This document shows, piece after piece, positions 33,452-41,677 of a DNA stretch of 42,916 nucleotides; positions within the stretch are counted from its first letter, which is position 1, and every line of letters starts with the position of its first letter. The position numbers and the translations under genes are program-made. This stretch comes from Pseudomonadota bacterium (GTDB lineage Bacteria; Pseudomonadota; Gammaproteobacteria; Steroidobacterales; Steroidobacteraceae), in the NCBI GenBank assembly GCA_025360865.1, contig JANYBG010000224.1, positions 1-42,916 of the forward strand, in the 5' to 3' direction. The notes beneath the pieces were generated by a model. The model worked only from the letters and a program-made list of their open reading frames with translations. It was not told the DNA's origin and did not search any database.

Positions 33452-34589
33452 CCAGCCGCGCCTCCGGTATCCGCGCTCGCAGTATCTCGTGGAACTCGAG
33501 CATCCAGCCTTCGATGCTGGACAGGGGGCCGGGCTCGTAGCTGGGTGAGGCCAGCCCCTGCTGCACGCGTGTGCACAGGAACTCATCCTCGCGCTGCACC
33601 TGGCGATTGATGCGGGCATTGAGGTAACGCACGATTTTCATCTCGCGCCGCTCGTCAGGCAGCCCGAAGACCTGGCCACGGATGGTGCACCTGCCCGGTC
33701 CGCGCGGCAGCACCTGGAAGAAATCCATCTGGTCGGGGAACACGTCGATTCCCAGGTTCGGCAGCATGCTGTAGAAGCTCCAGCGCCTGCGGTCCACCTC
33801 GGGCAGGTGCGTCGATACCGGGCCGATCATCTTCTGGTACATGCGCTCGGTCCACTTACTGGAGGGGCGCTCGCGCAGCCAGCTAGCCCCGCGGGCGACC
33901 CCGCTGTCGGTGCTCGACTGGTCGTCGAAGTCCGGGGTCAACATGCGAAACAGGCCCGGATGACCGATCGGCACGTGGTAAGACTCAAGGTAGTTGTCCA
34001 TCGCGACCTTCCAGTCGCATTCCCAGTGCTCGAGGTAAAGCGGCGCCAGGGGGCGCATACGCTCGAAATGATGGGCGACGAACTCGGCGCCGATGTCTCC
34101 CCAGATCCGCTCGAGCGAGGGCATATCGCCGTCGAGGCACACGAACACGAATCCTGAGAACACCTGCAGGCGCACCGGCTTCAACCCCAGCTGCGCGCGG
34201 TCCAGCGGCGGGAAAGTCTCGCGGTTGGGCATGCCGAGAAGTGCACCGGTCAACTTGTACGACCACCCGTGATAGGGGCAGGTGATCGCACCCGGGCAAT
34301 TGCCCTCGCCCTGGAGGATGCGGGCGCCGCGATGACGGCACACGTTGTGGAACGCCTGGATCTCACCCTGCGTGCTCTTGACCACCATGATGCTCTCAAG
34401 GCCGATCTCGATGGCCATGTAGTCGCCCGCATTGGCGAGCGAACTGACGTGGCACACCAGCTGCCAGCTCGGTCGCAGTATCCGCTCGTACTCGAGACGG
34501 CTCATTTCCGGATGGTTGTAGACCCAGGCGGGCAGGGCGCGCTTTAGGGTCGGGGGCGTCGCTTCAACCGGGCGGGCGTTCGCGTTCAT
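33426..34589 (-). CDS. Rieske-type non-heme iron oxygenase, large subunit
   Basis: 387 residues, intact. The Rieske ligands are Cys84, His86, Cys104 and His107 (FHNVCRHRGARI, TCPYHGWSYKL). The mononuclear iron site has His205 and His210 in ESYHVPIGHPGLF with bridging Glu202; the third carboxylate is probably Asp286 or Asp289. It resembles glycine-betaine, carnitine and stachydrine N-demethylating or C-N cleaving oxygenases (GbcA, CntA families), so a quaternary amine is a likely substrate. No reductase subunit is encoded in the window, so electrons must come from elsewhere or downstream. The start, ATG at 34589, faces the operator-like repeats at 34611-34656. Confidence 0.88.
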   Translation of the reverse strand: MNANARPVEATPPTLKRALPAWVYNHPEMSRLEYERILRPSWQLVCHVSSLANAGDYMAIEIGLESIMVVKSTQGEIQAFHNVCRHRGARILQGEGNCPGAITCPYHGWSYKLTGALLGMPNRETFPPLDRAQLGLKPVRLQVFSGFVFVCLDGDMPSLERIWGDIGAEFVAHHFERMRPLAPLYLEHWECDWKVAMDNYLESYHVPIGHPGLFRMLTPDFDDQSSTDSGVARGASWLRERPSSKWTERMYQKMIGPVSTHLPEVDRRRWSFYSMLPNLGIDVFPDQMDFFQVLPRGPGRCTIRGQVFGLPDERREMKIVRYLNARINRQVQREDEFLCTRVQQGLASPSYEPGPLSSIEGWMLEFHEILRARIPEARLASAPARFA

Positions 34590-34610
34590 GGGGGTGCGTC
34601 CGGTGAGAAG

Positions 34611-34656
34611 TATATGGTTATATAATTCTAGCCCAGAAAACTATACGATCATATAG
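34611..34656. promoter_or_regulatory. Two 14-bp AT-rich operator-like palindromes
   Basis: TATATGGTTATATA at 34611-34624 and TATACGATCATATA at 34642-34655 agree at 11 of 14 positions, consensus TATAYGRTYATATA. The second sits in a 16-bp near-palindrome CTATACGATCATATAG, with one mismatched pair. Their centres are 31 bp apart, about three helical turns, so both face the same side of DNA. They lie between the divergent Rieske and aminotransferase genes. The TetR-Rieske fusion protein is the obvious candidate regulator. Binding is inferred. Confidence 0.6.
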
Positions 34657-34731
34657 ACGGCATGTCTCCCGGATGGTAACTTGCCGTGATACCTGCGATT
34701 TTTAGTCCAACCGATCAGCGAGAGCACCGCC

Positions 34732-36081
34732 ATGGCCAGAACGATGACCAGGAACAATGAGCATTACCGGCGGGCTCTGACGAAGTTGCCGCTGGGCGTC
34801 GCCTCGAACTTCCGCTTCTGGGGGGAGGACCGCACGATCTACGTCAAGGAAGGACGCGGCGCGCGCGTCACCGACCTCGACGACAACGTCTACGTCGACT
34901 ACCGCATGGGATATGGCCCTGCGATCCTCGGCTACGCGGATCCGCGGGTGGATGCGGCCGCGCGCGAAGGTATGAAGCTCGGCGGCGTGTTCGCGCTGTC
35001 CACCGAGCGTGAGTACAAGGTGGCCGAGCGCATCTCGAGCATGGTGCCGGCCGCGGAACTGGTGCGCTTCTCGAACTCGGGCACCGAGGCGGTGATGGCG
35101 GCGCTGCGACTGGCGCGCGCCTTCACCAAGAAAGACAACTATGTGATTCTCGAGGGCAGCTACCACGGCCTCTTCGACGCGGCCATGTGGTACACGCCGA
35201 TGGAGAAGTGGGCCGAGGTCGGCGACCCGGTCGTGCACCCCTACAGCGAGGGTGTGCCGCTCGCGACCCGCAATTTCGCGCACTTCGTGCAGGCGAACGA
35301 TGCCAACCAGCTCGAGGATGTCCTCAAGCGCCACGGCGGCTCCATCGCTTGCCTCCTTATCGAGCCGATCATGGGCAACTGCCTGGGCATCGCCGCGGAT
35401 CCGGCCTACATGCGCGCCGCCCGTGAGCTGTGCGATCGCCACGGTGTGGTCCTGATCATCGATGAGGTGAAGACCGGCTTCCGCGTCGCCAAGGGCGGCG
35501 CGCAGGAACTGTACGGGATCCGCGCGGACCTGTGCACCTTCGCCAAGGCGGTCGCCAACGGCTATCCGATCTCCGTTCTCGCTGGCCGCGAGGACATCAT
35601 GCGCAAGGTGGGCAAGGGCGTCGCACACGGTGGCACTTACACCGCGCACCCGGTCTCGCTAGCCGCCGCGGAAAAGACCCTGGAGATTCTCGCCGAGACC
35701 GACGCGCTCGAGAAGCTCGCCAACTACGGCACCCGCCTGCGCAACGGCAAGAGCGCGATCCTCAAGGCGCGCGGCATCGCGCACAGTTTCGTGGGTCACC
35801 CGTCCATGAGTGGCCTGTACTTCGCCGCGCAGCCACCGCGCACCTACCGCGACTGGAAGGGCAGCGACTACACTTTCTACGACGCGGTCGCCAAAGTGCT
35901 GCACGATGAACTCGTCCTGTGCGAGCCGGACTCCCGCGAGCCATGGTTCATGTCCGCGGCGCATGATGAGTCGTGCCTGAAGGACACGCTCAGAGGATTC
36001 GAGGTCGCGATCGACGCCACCCTCAATTCGCCCGCGAGCACGCAAGGGGCTGGCCGGACGCCGGCCAGCGCCGGCCAGTAG
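34732..36081 (+). CDS. Class III PLP-dependent aminotransferase (glutamate-1-semialdehyde aminomutase-like)
   Basis: 449 residues. Class III elements seen: SNSGTEAVMAALRLARAFT at 114-132, the PLP-ring Asp244 in LIIDEVKTGFR, and the PLP Lys272 in TFAKAVANGYPISVLAG. Among class III enzymes it is closest to the HemL-like branch, but a haem role is unlikely given its place. It is the first gene of an operon with two flavoproteins, a GcvT-like protein and PotG. The likely role is removal of an amino group from an imported amine or amino acid. The Ala/Gly-rich last 15 residues lie outside the fold. GAGAG lies upstream of the ATG. Confidence 0.88.
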   Translation: MARTMTRNNEHYRRALTKLPLGVASNFRFWGEDRTIYVKEGRGARVTDLDDNVYVDYRMGYGPAILGYADPRVDAAAREGMKLGGVFALSTEREYKVAERISSMVPAAELVRFSNSGTEAVMAALRLARAFTKKDNYVILEGSYHGLFDAAMWYTPMEKWAEVGDPVVHPYSEGVPLATRNFAHFVQANDANQLEDVLKRHGGSIACLLIEPIMGNCLGIAADPAYMRAARELCDRHGVVLIIDEVKTGFRVAKGGAQELYGIRADLCTFAKAVANGYPISVLAGREDIMRKVGKGVAHGGTYTAHPVSLAAAEKTLEILAETDALEKLANYGTRLRNGKSAILKARGIAHSFVGHPSMSGLYFAAQPPRTYRDWKGSDYTFYDAVAKVLHDELVLCEPDSREPWFMSAAHDESCLKDTLRGFEVAIDATLNSPASTQGAGRTPASAGQ

Positions 36082-36088
36082 CGTGGGT

Positions 36089-37687
36089 ATGGGAGTGACC
36101 AATCGCTACGATGCGATCATCGTTGGCGCAGGACACAACGGGCTGGTGAACGCCTGCTATCTGGCGCGCGCGGGACTCAAGGTCCTCGTGCTCGAGCGCA
36201 ATCCCTTCGTGGGTGGCGCCGCGGTCAGTCGCAGCCTGTACGACGGGTTCACATACTCCAACTGCTCGTACGTCTGCAGCCTGCTTCGCACTGAGATCAT
36301 CCGCGCGCTGGCTCTGCCTCAGCATGGCCTGCAGATCATCCCCTACGAGGGCGGCTGCACGATGATGCGCGACGGCGGCCATCTGGCCGTATACGACAAC
36401 CATGACGCGCTGCGCCGTGAGATCGCGCGCCACTCCCCGCACGACGCCGAGGCGTACGAGCGCTACGTGCGCGACATGCTGCGTCACTGCCGCTTCATCA
36501 AGCCGCTGCTGCTGCGCGAGCCACCGGACCCGACCTCGTTCCGGCCGCGCGACATCCACGAGCTGATGTTCCTCGGCAAGCACTTCCACAACCTCGGCGA
36601 GGCGCGCATGTACGACACGCTGCGCTTCTGGACGATGAGCTGCGCGGACATGCTCGAGGAGTACTTCGAGAGCGAGATCGTCAAGGCGCACATGGCCGGC
36701 AGCTCCATCATCGGCACGGCCCTGGGGCCGCGCTCCGCGGGCACCGCCTACGTTCTACTGCATCACTACATGGGCAGCATCGATGGCGCCGTGGGCGCAT
36801 GGGGCTTCGCGCGCGGCGGCATGGGCGCGATCACCCAGGCGCTGGCCTCCTCGTTCAAGGCCAGTGGCGGGGAGGTGCGGGTCAGCGCCCCGGTGGAGCA
36901 GATACGGGTGCGCGGCGGGCGCGCCACCGGCGTGGTGCTGGATGACGGCGAGGAGATCTCAGCCCCGGTCGTGGTCTCCAACATGGACGTGAAGCGCACA
37001 TTCCTGAAGACCGTGGCTGCCGAGCACCTGCCGGCGGAGTTCATCGACCAGGTGCGCAAGTTCAAGATCCGAGGCTCCTCGGGCAAGCTCAACATCGCCC
37101 TCGACGGGCTGCCGAGCTTTCCGGCGATCCCGCAGGGTTCGCCCGCCATGCGGGGCGACCTGCACATCACCGACACCATCGAGATGCTCGAGCGCGGCTA
37201 CGACGACTGGAAAGAGGGGCGCTGGTCGCGCGCGCCTTACGTCGACATGCTGATTCCGACGCAGATCGACCCGACCATGACACCCGACGGCAAGCACTAC
37301 ATGTCGGTATTCGTGCAGTACTGTCCCTACCAGCTCGCCGACGGGGACTGGACGGACGCGAAGCGCCAGGCCTTCGGCAAGACCGTCATCGATGCGATCG
37401 GCGCGCACAGCCCGGACTTCAAGGACCTCATTCTGCACGCGGAGATCCGCACTCCGAAGGACATCGAGAACGAGGTGGGGCTCACCGAGGGCAACATCTT
37501 CCAGGGTGAACTCACCTTCGACCAGCTGCTGTTCAACCGCCCGGTGCCCGGCTACGCGCAATACCGCGCGCCCGTGCGCGGCATGTACATGTGCGGCTCG
37601 AGCACGCACCCTGGCGGGGGCGTCATGGGCGCGCCGGGGGCGAACTCCGCGGCCGCGATCCTGCGTGACCTGGGGCGCAAAGTATGA
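36089..37687 (+). CDS. FAD-dependent oxidoreductase, PYROXD2/phytoene-desaturase-like (copy 1)
   Basis: About 532 residues. The Rossmann fingerprint is AIIVGAGHNGLVNACYLARA near residue 10, followed by VLVLERNPFVGGAAVSR. The C-terminal FAD motif is YMCGSSTHPGGGVMGAPGANSA, typical of the phytoene desaturase/PYROXD2 group. Such enzymes oxidise C-C or C-N bonds with flavin. The neighbouring gene encodes a second member with the same architecture, so the two may act as a heterodimer or on consecutive steps. No carotenoid genes are near, so a carotenoid role is unlikely. ATG at 36089 or GTG at 36083 are both possible; both fall within 10 bases of the aminotransferase stop. Confidence 0.86.
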   Translation: MGVTNRYDAIIVGAGHNGLVNACYLARAGLKVLVLERNPFVGGAAVSRSLYDGFTYSNCSYVCSLLRTEIIRALALPQHGLQIIPYEGGCTMMRDGGHLAVYDNHDALRREIARHSPHDAEAYERYVRDMLRHCRFIKPLLLREPPDPTSFRPRDIHELMFLGKHFHNLGEARMYDTLRFWTMSCADMLEEYFESEIVKAHMAGSSIIGTALGPRSAGTAYVLLHHYMGSIDGAVGAWGFARGGMGAITQALASSFKASGGEVRVSAPVEQIRVRGGRATGVVLDDGEEISAPVVVSNMDVKRTFLKTVAAEHLPAEFIDQVRKFKIRGSSGKLNIALDGLPSFPAIPQGSPAMRGDLHITDTIEMLERGYDDWKEGRWSRAPYVDMLIPTQIDPTMTPDGKHYMSVFVQYCPYQLADGDWTDAKRQAFGKTVIDAIGAHSPDFKDLILHAEIRTPKDIENEVGLTEGNIFQGELTFDQLLFNRPVPGYAQYRAPVRGMYMCGSSTHPGGGVMGAPGANSAAAILRDLGRKV

Positions 37688-39252
37688 CCACCCCGGCGCG
37701 CGCGCGGTACGACGCGGTCATCGTCGGGGGTGGCCACAATGGCCTGGTCTGTGCGACCTATCTTGCCCGCGCGGGCCGGTCGGTCCTGGTGCTCGAGGCC
37801 GCCGACCGCGTAGGGGGCGCCGCTGTGACGCGTGAGTTCGCCCCCGGGTTCCAGGTTTCCGCAGGCGCGCATCTGCTGCATCTGATGCCGCCGGCGCTGC
37901 TCAACGACCTGGACCTCGGGGCGCATGGGCTCAAGTTCGCCGCGCATAACCTGCCCACTGTCGCCCTGTCCGCTGACGGACAGCACCTGTCGATGCAGGC
38001 CGGCGGTGGCTCGGGCGCGCGGCTTTCAGCCGCCGACGCCCGCGCCTACACCGAGTGGCGGCGACTGATGCGACAGATCTCCGGGGCGCTGCACCCGCTG
38101 CTCAATGGGGCGCCGCCACGGCTCGGCACTGATGCCTGGAGTGACCGCAAGTCACTCATGCGGCTGGGCTGGCGCATCCGCAGGCTCGGTCGGCGCGACA
38201 TGCGCGAGCTGCTGCGCATCGGTCTCATGAACGTGCACGACCTGCTCGAGGATCGCTTCGAGAGTCCGCAGCTCAAGGGCGCGCTGGCGCTGGATGCGGT
38301 TCTGGGCACCAACTACGGGCCCCGTTCGCCCGGCAGCGTGCTGTCGCTGCTGTATCGCCTCGCCGCCACCGGCGGCACCGAGGTCCTGTCGCAGCCGCAA
38401 GGGGGCCTGGGGGCGTTATCCGCGGCCCTCGGCCGCGCCGCCACTGCCGCAGGCGCCGAGATTCATACGGCGGCCCCGGTGGAGCGCATCCTGGTGAAGG
38501 ATGACCGCGCGAGCGGGGTGGCGCTGGCCTCCGGACAACAGGTCCTCGCGCCCGTGGTCGTTTCCAACGCCGACCCGAAGACCACCTTCCTGGGACTTCT
38601 GGGGGCTGAATTCCTCGATGCGGGATTCGTCAGGCGCATCACCCACCTGCGCACCCGGGGCTTCACCGGTAAAGTGCACCTGGCGCTCGATCGGCTGCCG
38701 AAGTTCCCAGGCCTCGACCCCGAATCGCTGCGGGGTCGCTTACTGGTGGCCCCGGACGCGGACTACATCGAGCGCGCCTACAACCATGCCAAGTACAACG
38801 AGTACTCGGCCGTCCCCATGCTGGAAGTCACGGTGCCGAGTCTTTCGGATCCCTCCCTCGCGCCGGCCGGGAGCCATGTGGTCTCGATCGTGGTGCAGTA
38901 CGCCCCTTACGAGCTAAACGAAGGCTGGGCCACCGGGCGCCAGCGCTTCACCGACATCGTGATCGACACCCTGGGCGCGTATGCGCCGGGGCTGCGCGAG
39001 TGCGTGCGCGCGAGCGAGCTGCTGACGCCCGCGGACATCGAGCGCGAGTTCCGCATCCATGGCGGTCACTGGCATCACGCCGAGATCGCGTTCGACCAGT
39101 TCTTCATGGTACGCCCCGTCCCCGGGGCCACCCAGTACGAGACCCCGCTGCCGGGGCTGTTCCTGTGTGGCGCGGGTTGCCATCCGGGTGGCGGCGTCAT
39201 GGGACTCGCCGGCCGCAACGCGGCGCGCCAGGTCATGAACCGGGCCGCCTGA
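37684..39252 (+). CDS. FAD-dependent oxidoreductase, PYROXD2/phytoene-desaturase-like (copy 2)
   Basis: 522 residues. The N-terminal motif is AVIVGGGHNGLVCATYLARAG, and the C-terminal motif is FLCGAGCHPGGGVMGLAGRNAA. Throughout, the order of elements matches copy 1, such as VVVSNADPKTTFL/VVVSNMDVKRTFL and LRTRGFTGKVHLALD/KIRGSSGKLNIALD, showing a tandem duplication that has diverged substantially. Its ATG overlaps the stop of copy 1 (ATGA), so expression is coupled and roughly equal, as expected for subunits of one complex. The substrate is unknown; the context suggests an amine intermediate. Confidence 0.86.
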   Translation: MTTPARARYDAVIVGGGHNGLVCATYLARAGRSVLVLEAADRVGGAAVTREFAPGFQVSAGAHLLHLMPPALLNDLDLGAHGLKFAAHNLPTVALSADGQHLSMQAGGGSGARLSAADARAYTEWRRLMRQISGALHPLLNGAPPRLGTDAWSDRKSLMRLGWRIRRLGRRDMRELLRIGLMNVHDLLEDRFESPQLKGALALDAVLGTNYGPRSPGSVLSLLYRLAATGGTEVLSQPQGGLGALSAALGRAATAAGAEIHTAAPVERILVKDDRASGVALASGQQVLAPVVVSNADPKTTFLGLLGAEFLDAGFVRRITHLRTRGFTGKVHLALDRLPKFPGLDPESLRGRLLVAPDADYIERAYNHAKYNEYSAVPMLEVTVPSLSDPSLAPAGSHVVSIVVQYAPYELNEGWATGRQRFTDIVIDTLGAYAPGLRECVRASELLTPADIEREFRIHGGHWHHAEIAFDQFFMVRPVPGATQYETPLPGLFLCGAGCHPGGGVMGLAGRNAARQVMNRAA

Positions 39253-40466
39253 TGAGTACGCCGACCGAACCGCACTATCGGCAGCCGCTGCTGAAGACCC
39301 CGTTCCACGAGCGGGCGCGAGCGCTGAGCCAGATCGACAGATTCATCCCATGGGCCGGGTACACCACCGTCGATGTGTTCACCAGCGCCGAGCAGGAATA
39401 CTTCTCCGTCAGGAACGCGAGTTCGCTCTTCGACCTCACCCCGATGGTGAAGTACCGGGTCGCGGGGGCGGACGCGCTGCGCTTCCTCAACCGCCTCATG
39501 ACCCGCGACCTCGCCAAGCTCAAGCCGGGCAAGGTGGCCTATGTCGTGTGGTGCGACGACGCGGGCATGATCATCGATGACGGCACGGTGTTCTGCACCG
39601 GCCCGAACGAATACCGAATCTGCACCGCCGAGCGGCAGATGGACTGGTTCACCGCTTCCGCCATCGGCTTCGACGTCCGCATCAGCGAGGTCACCGAGGA
39701 GGTCGCCGCGCTCGCGGTGCAGGGGCCCACCTCGTACTCGCTCCTGCGCGCCGTGGGACTCGCCGGGCTCGAGCGCCTCAAGCCCTTCGAGCACGGCCAG
39801 TTCTCGATGCCAGGCGCGAGCGCTCCCATCACGATGATGGTCTCGCGCACCGGCTTCACCGGGGATCTGGGTTACGAGCTGTGGATGGAGCCGGCCGATG
39901 CCGGGGTCGTGTGGGATACCCTCATGCGGCACGGCGGCACGCGTGGCGTACGCCCGATCGGCTCGCAGGCGCTGAACATGGTGCGCATCGAGGCCGGCTT
40001 CGTCCTGCCGAACCTGGATTTCGTCTCCGCGGCGCACACGCTGCGCATCGGTACCGAGCGCTCCCCGATCGAGCTGGGCCTGGGCTGGCTGGTCGACTTC
40101 AAGAAGGGTCACTTCACAGGCCGCCGGGCCCTGCTGGCCGAGCAGACGCGTGGGCCCAGGCGCCAGCTGGTGGGCCTGGACATCGAGGGCACCAAGCCGG
40201 CACACAACTCGCTCCTTTATACGCAGCGCTCCGGCCGGACGGAGGCGGGCAGCATCACCTCCGCCACCTGGTCGCCGACCTGCAAGCGCAATCTGGCGCT
40301 GGCGATGGTTGACGCGCCCTATATAGCCACAGGGTCGGTCCTGTGGGTGGAGATCTACCTCAACCGCGAACTCGTGTGGGAGCGCCGCATGGTGCGGGCG
40401 CGGGTGGTGGAACGTCCCTTCTTCGCGCCGGCCCGGCGCCGCGCAACCCCACCAGCGGAGTTCTGA
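39252..40466 (+). CDS. GcvT-like aminomethyltransferase/tetrahydrofolate-dependent demethylase
   Basis: 404 residues. The fold follows GcvT/DmdA-type proteins: SSLFDLTPMVKYRVAGADALRFLNRL, YRICTAERQMDWF, ALAVQGPTSYSLL, SRTGFTGDLGYELWM and GSQALNMVRIEAGFVL. A GcvT proper has RDxLR in the last segment; here it is NMVR, which points away from glycine cleavage and towards a methyl or methylene transfer from another amine to tetrahydrofolate. Start ATG at 39252 overlaps the flavoprotein stop (TGATG). It could capture one-carbon units released by N-demethylation in this operon. That role is inference. Confidence 0.85.
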   Translation: MSTPTEPHYRQPLLKTPFHERARALSQIDRFIPWAGYTTVDVFTSAEQEYFSVRNASSLFDLTPMVKYRVAGADALRFLNRLMTRDLAKLKPGKVAYVVWCDDAGMIIDDGTVFCTGPNEYRICTAERQMDWFTASAIGFDVRISEVTEEVAALAVQGPTSYSLLRAVGLAGLERLKPFEHGQFSMPGASAPITMMVSRTGFTGDLGYELWMEPADAGVVWDTLMRHGGTRGVRPIGSQALNMVRIEAGFVLPNLDFVSAAHTLRIGTERSPIELGLGWLVDFKKGHFTGRRALLAEQTRGPRRQLVGLDIEGTKPAHNSLLYTQRSGRTEAGSITSATWSPTCKRNLALAMVDAPYIATGSVLWVEIYLNRELVWERRMVRARVVERPFFAPARRRATPPAEF

Positions 40467-40489
40467 GCGGTACATTAACCTTACAAGCC

Positions 40490-41635
40490 ATGATCACCGC
40501 ACAGTCAAAACCCCTCGCTGACCGGCCCTGGCTTGACCCGAAGGCGATCCCGCAGATCCGCATCGACTCGCTGACCAAGGCCTACACGGCGCACACCGCG
40601 GTCGACAACGTCAGCCTCGACATCTTCAAGGGCGAGATGTTCGCGCTGGTGGGCGCCTCCGGCTGTGGCAAGACCACGCTGCTGCGCATGCTGGCGGGGT
40701 TCGCGCTGCCCACCAGCGGCCGGATCTTCATCGACGGGACCGAGATGGGGATAGTGCCCCCGCACGAGCGCCCGGTGAACATGATGTTCCAGTCCTACGC
40801 GCTGTTCCCGCACATGAGCGTGGAGAGTAACGTCGGCTATGGGCTGCGCCGCCTGCCGCTGGATGATGCGACCCGGAAGCAACGCACCCAGGAGGCCCTG
40901 GACATGGTGCAGCTGGGGGGGCTCGGCAAGCGCAAGCCGCACCAGCTCTCCGGAGGCCAGCGCCAGCGAGTGGCGCTCGCCCGCGCGCTGATCCGGCGCC
41001 CGAAGGTGCTGCTTCTGGACGAGCCGCTTTCCGCGCTGGATAAGAAACTGCGCGAGCAGACCCAGTTCGAACTCATGGACCTGCAGTACAAGCTCGGCAT
41101 CACTTTCATCGTGGTGACGCACGACCAGGACGAGGCGATGGCGCTCGCCTCGCGCATCGCGGTCATGGACAAGGGCCAGGTCGTCCAGGTCGGCACTCCG
41201 GCTGAGATCTACGAATTCCCGCGCAGCCGCTTCGTGGCCGACTTCGTCGGCACCGCCAACCTGTTTGAAGGCACGGTGTGCGCCTGTGAGCCGGGGCGGG
41301 TGCGGGTGAATTGCCCGGAGACAGGCGGGGAACTAGTGGTTGATGACGCGGGGTCTTTCGCGCTCGGGCAGCAGGTCTGGGTCGCGCTACGCCCCGAAAA
41401 GGCGCGTCTGGCCAAGGAGCCCTCGACAGCCGCCCGGGTGAACCAGCTGAGTGGCACCGTCTGGGAATTGGGCTATCTGGGCAACCGATCGACCTATCGG
41501 ATTAAGACATCCAGTGGCAAGCTTGTCACCGTCGTGGCGCAGAACGAGCGGCGTACCGCGCAGGCCGCGATCGACTGGAGCGACGAGGTGTTCGTGAGCT
41601 GGAGTGCGGATGCGGCGGTAGTGCTACAGTCGTAA
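40490..41635 (+). CDS. potG: Polyamine-type ABC transporter ATP-binding protein, PotG-like
   Basis: 381 residues (E. coli PotG is 377). Walker A is GASGCGKTTLLRMLAGF, the signature LSGGQRQRVALARAL, Walker B VLLLDEPLSALDKKL, and the switch His is in VTHDQDEAM. A C-terminal TOBE-like domain ends with VSWSADAAVVLQS. It follows PotG closely, including PPHERPVNMMFQSYALFPHMSVE, so it most likely powers PotH/PotI encoded 9 kb away. Its placement in the oxidoreductase operon ties import to that metabolism. The ATG at 40490 gives the right N terminus; 23 bp separate it from the GcvT-like stop. Confidence 0.9.
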   Translation: MITAQSKPLADRPWLDPKAIPQIRIDSLTKAYTAHTAVDNVSLDIFKGEMFALVGASGCGKTTLLRMLAGFALPTSGRIFIDGTEMGIVPPHERPVNMMFQSYALFPHMSVESNVGYGLRRLPLDDATRKQRTQEALDMVQLGGLGKRKPHQLSGGQRQRVALARALIRRPKVLLLDEPLSALDKKLREQTQFELMDLQYKLGITFIVVTHDQDEAMALASRIAVMDKGQVVQVGTPAEIYEFPRSRFVADFVGTANLFEGTVCACEPGRVRVNCPETGGELVVDDAGSFALGQQVWVALRPEKARLAKEPSTAARVNQLSGTVWELGYLGNRSTYRIKTSSGKLVTVVAQNERRTAQAAIDWSDEVFVSWSADAAVVLQS

Positions 41636-41677
41636 GATGATTTCCAAGAATCAGGAATTCTGGTTAAAGGTGAGCAA

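Noticed and set aside
34732-36081. Haem synthesis role (HemL) for the class III aminotransferase
   Set aside because: No haem gene is nearby and the operon is of amine catabolism type; the HemL resemblance is a general one in the family.
36089-39252. Carotenoid desaturase operon
   Set aside because: No phytoene synthase or GGPP synthase is present; the sequences fit the PYROXD2-like branch.
39075-40475. Minus-strand open frame of 466 codons
   Set aside because: Antisense of the GcvT-like gene, which has clear family motifs and overlapping start with its neighbour.
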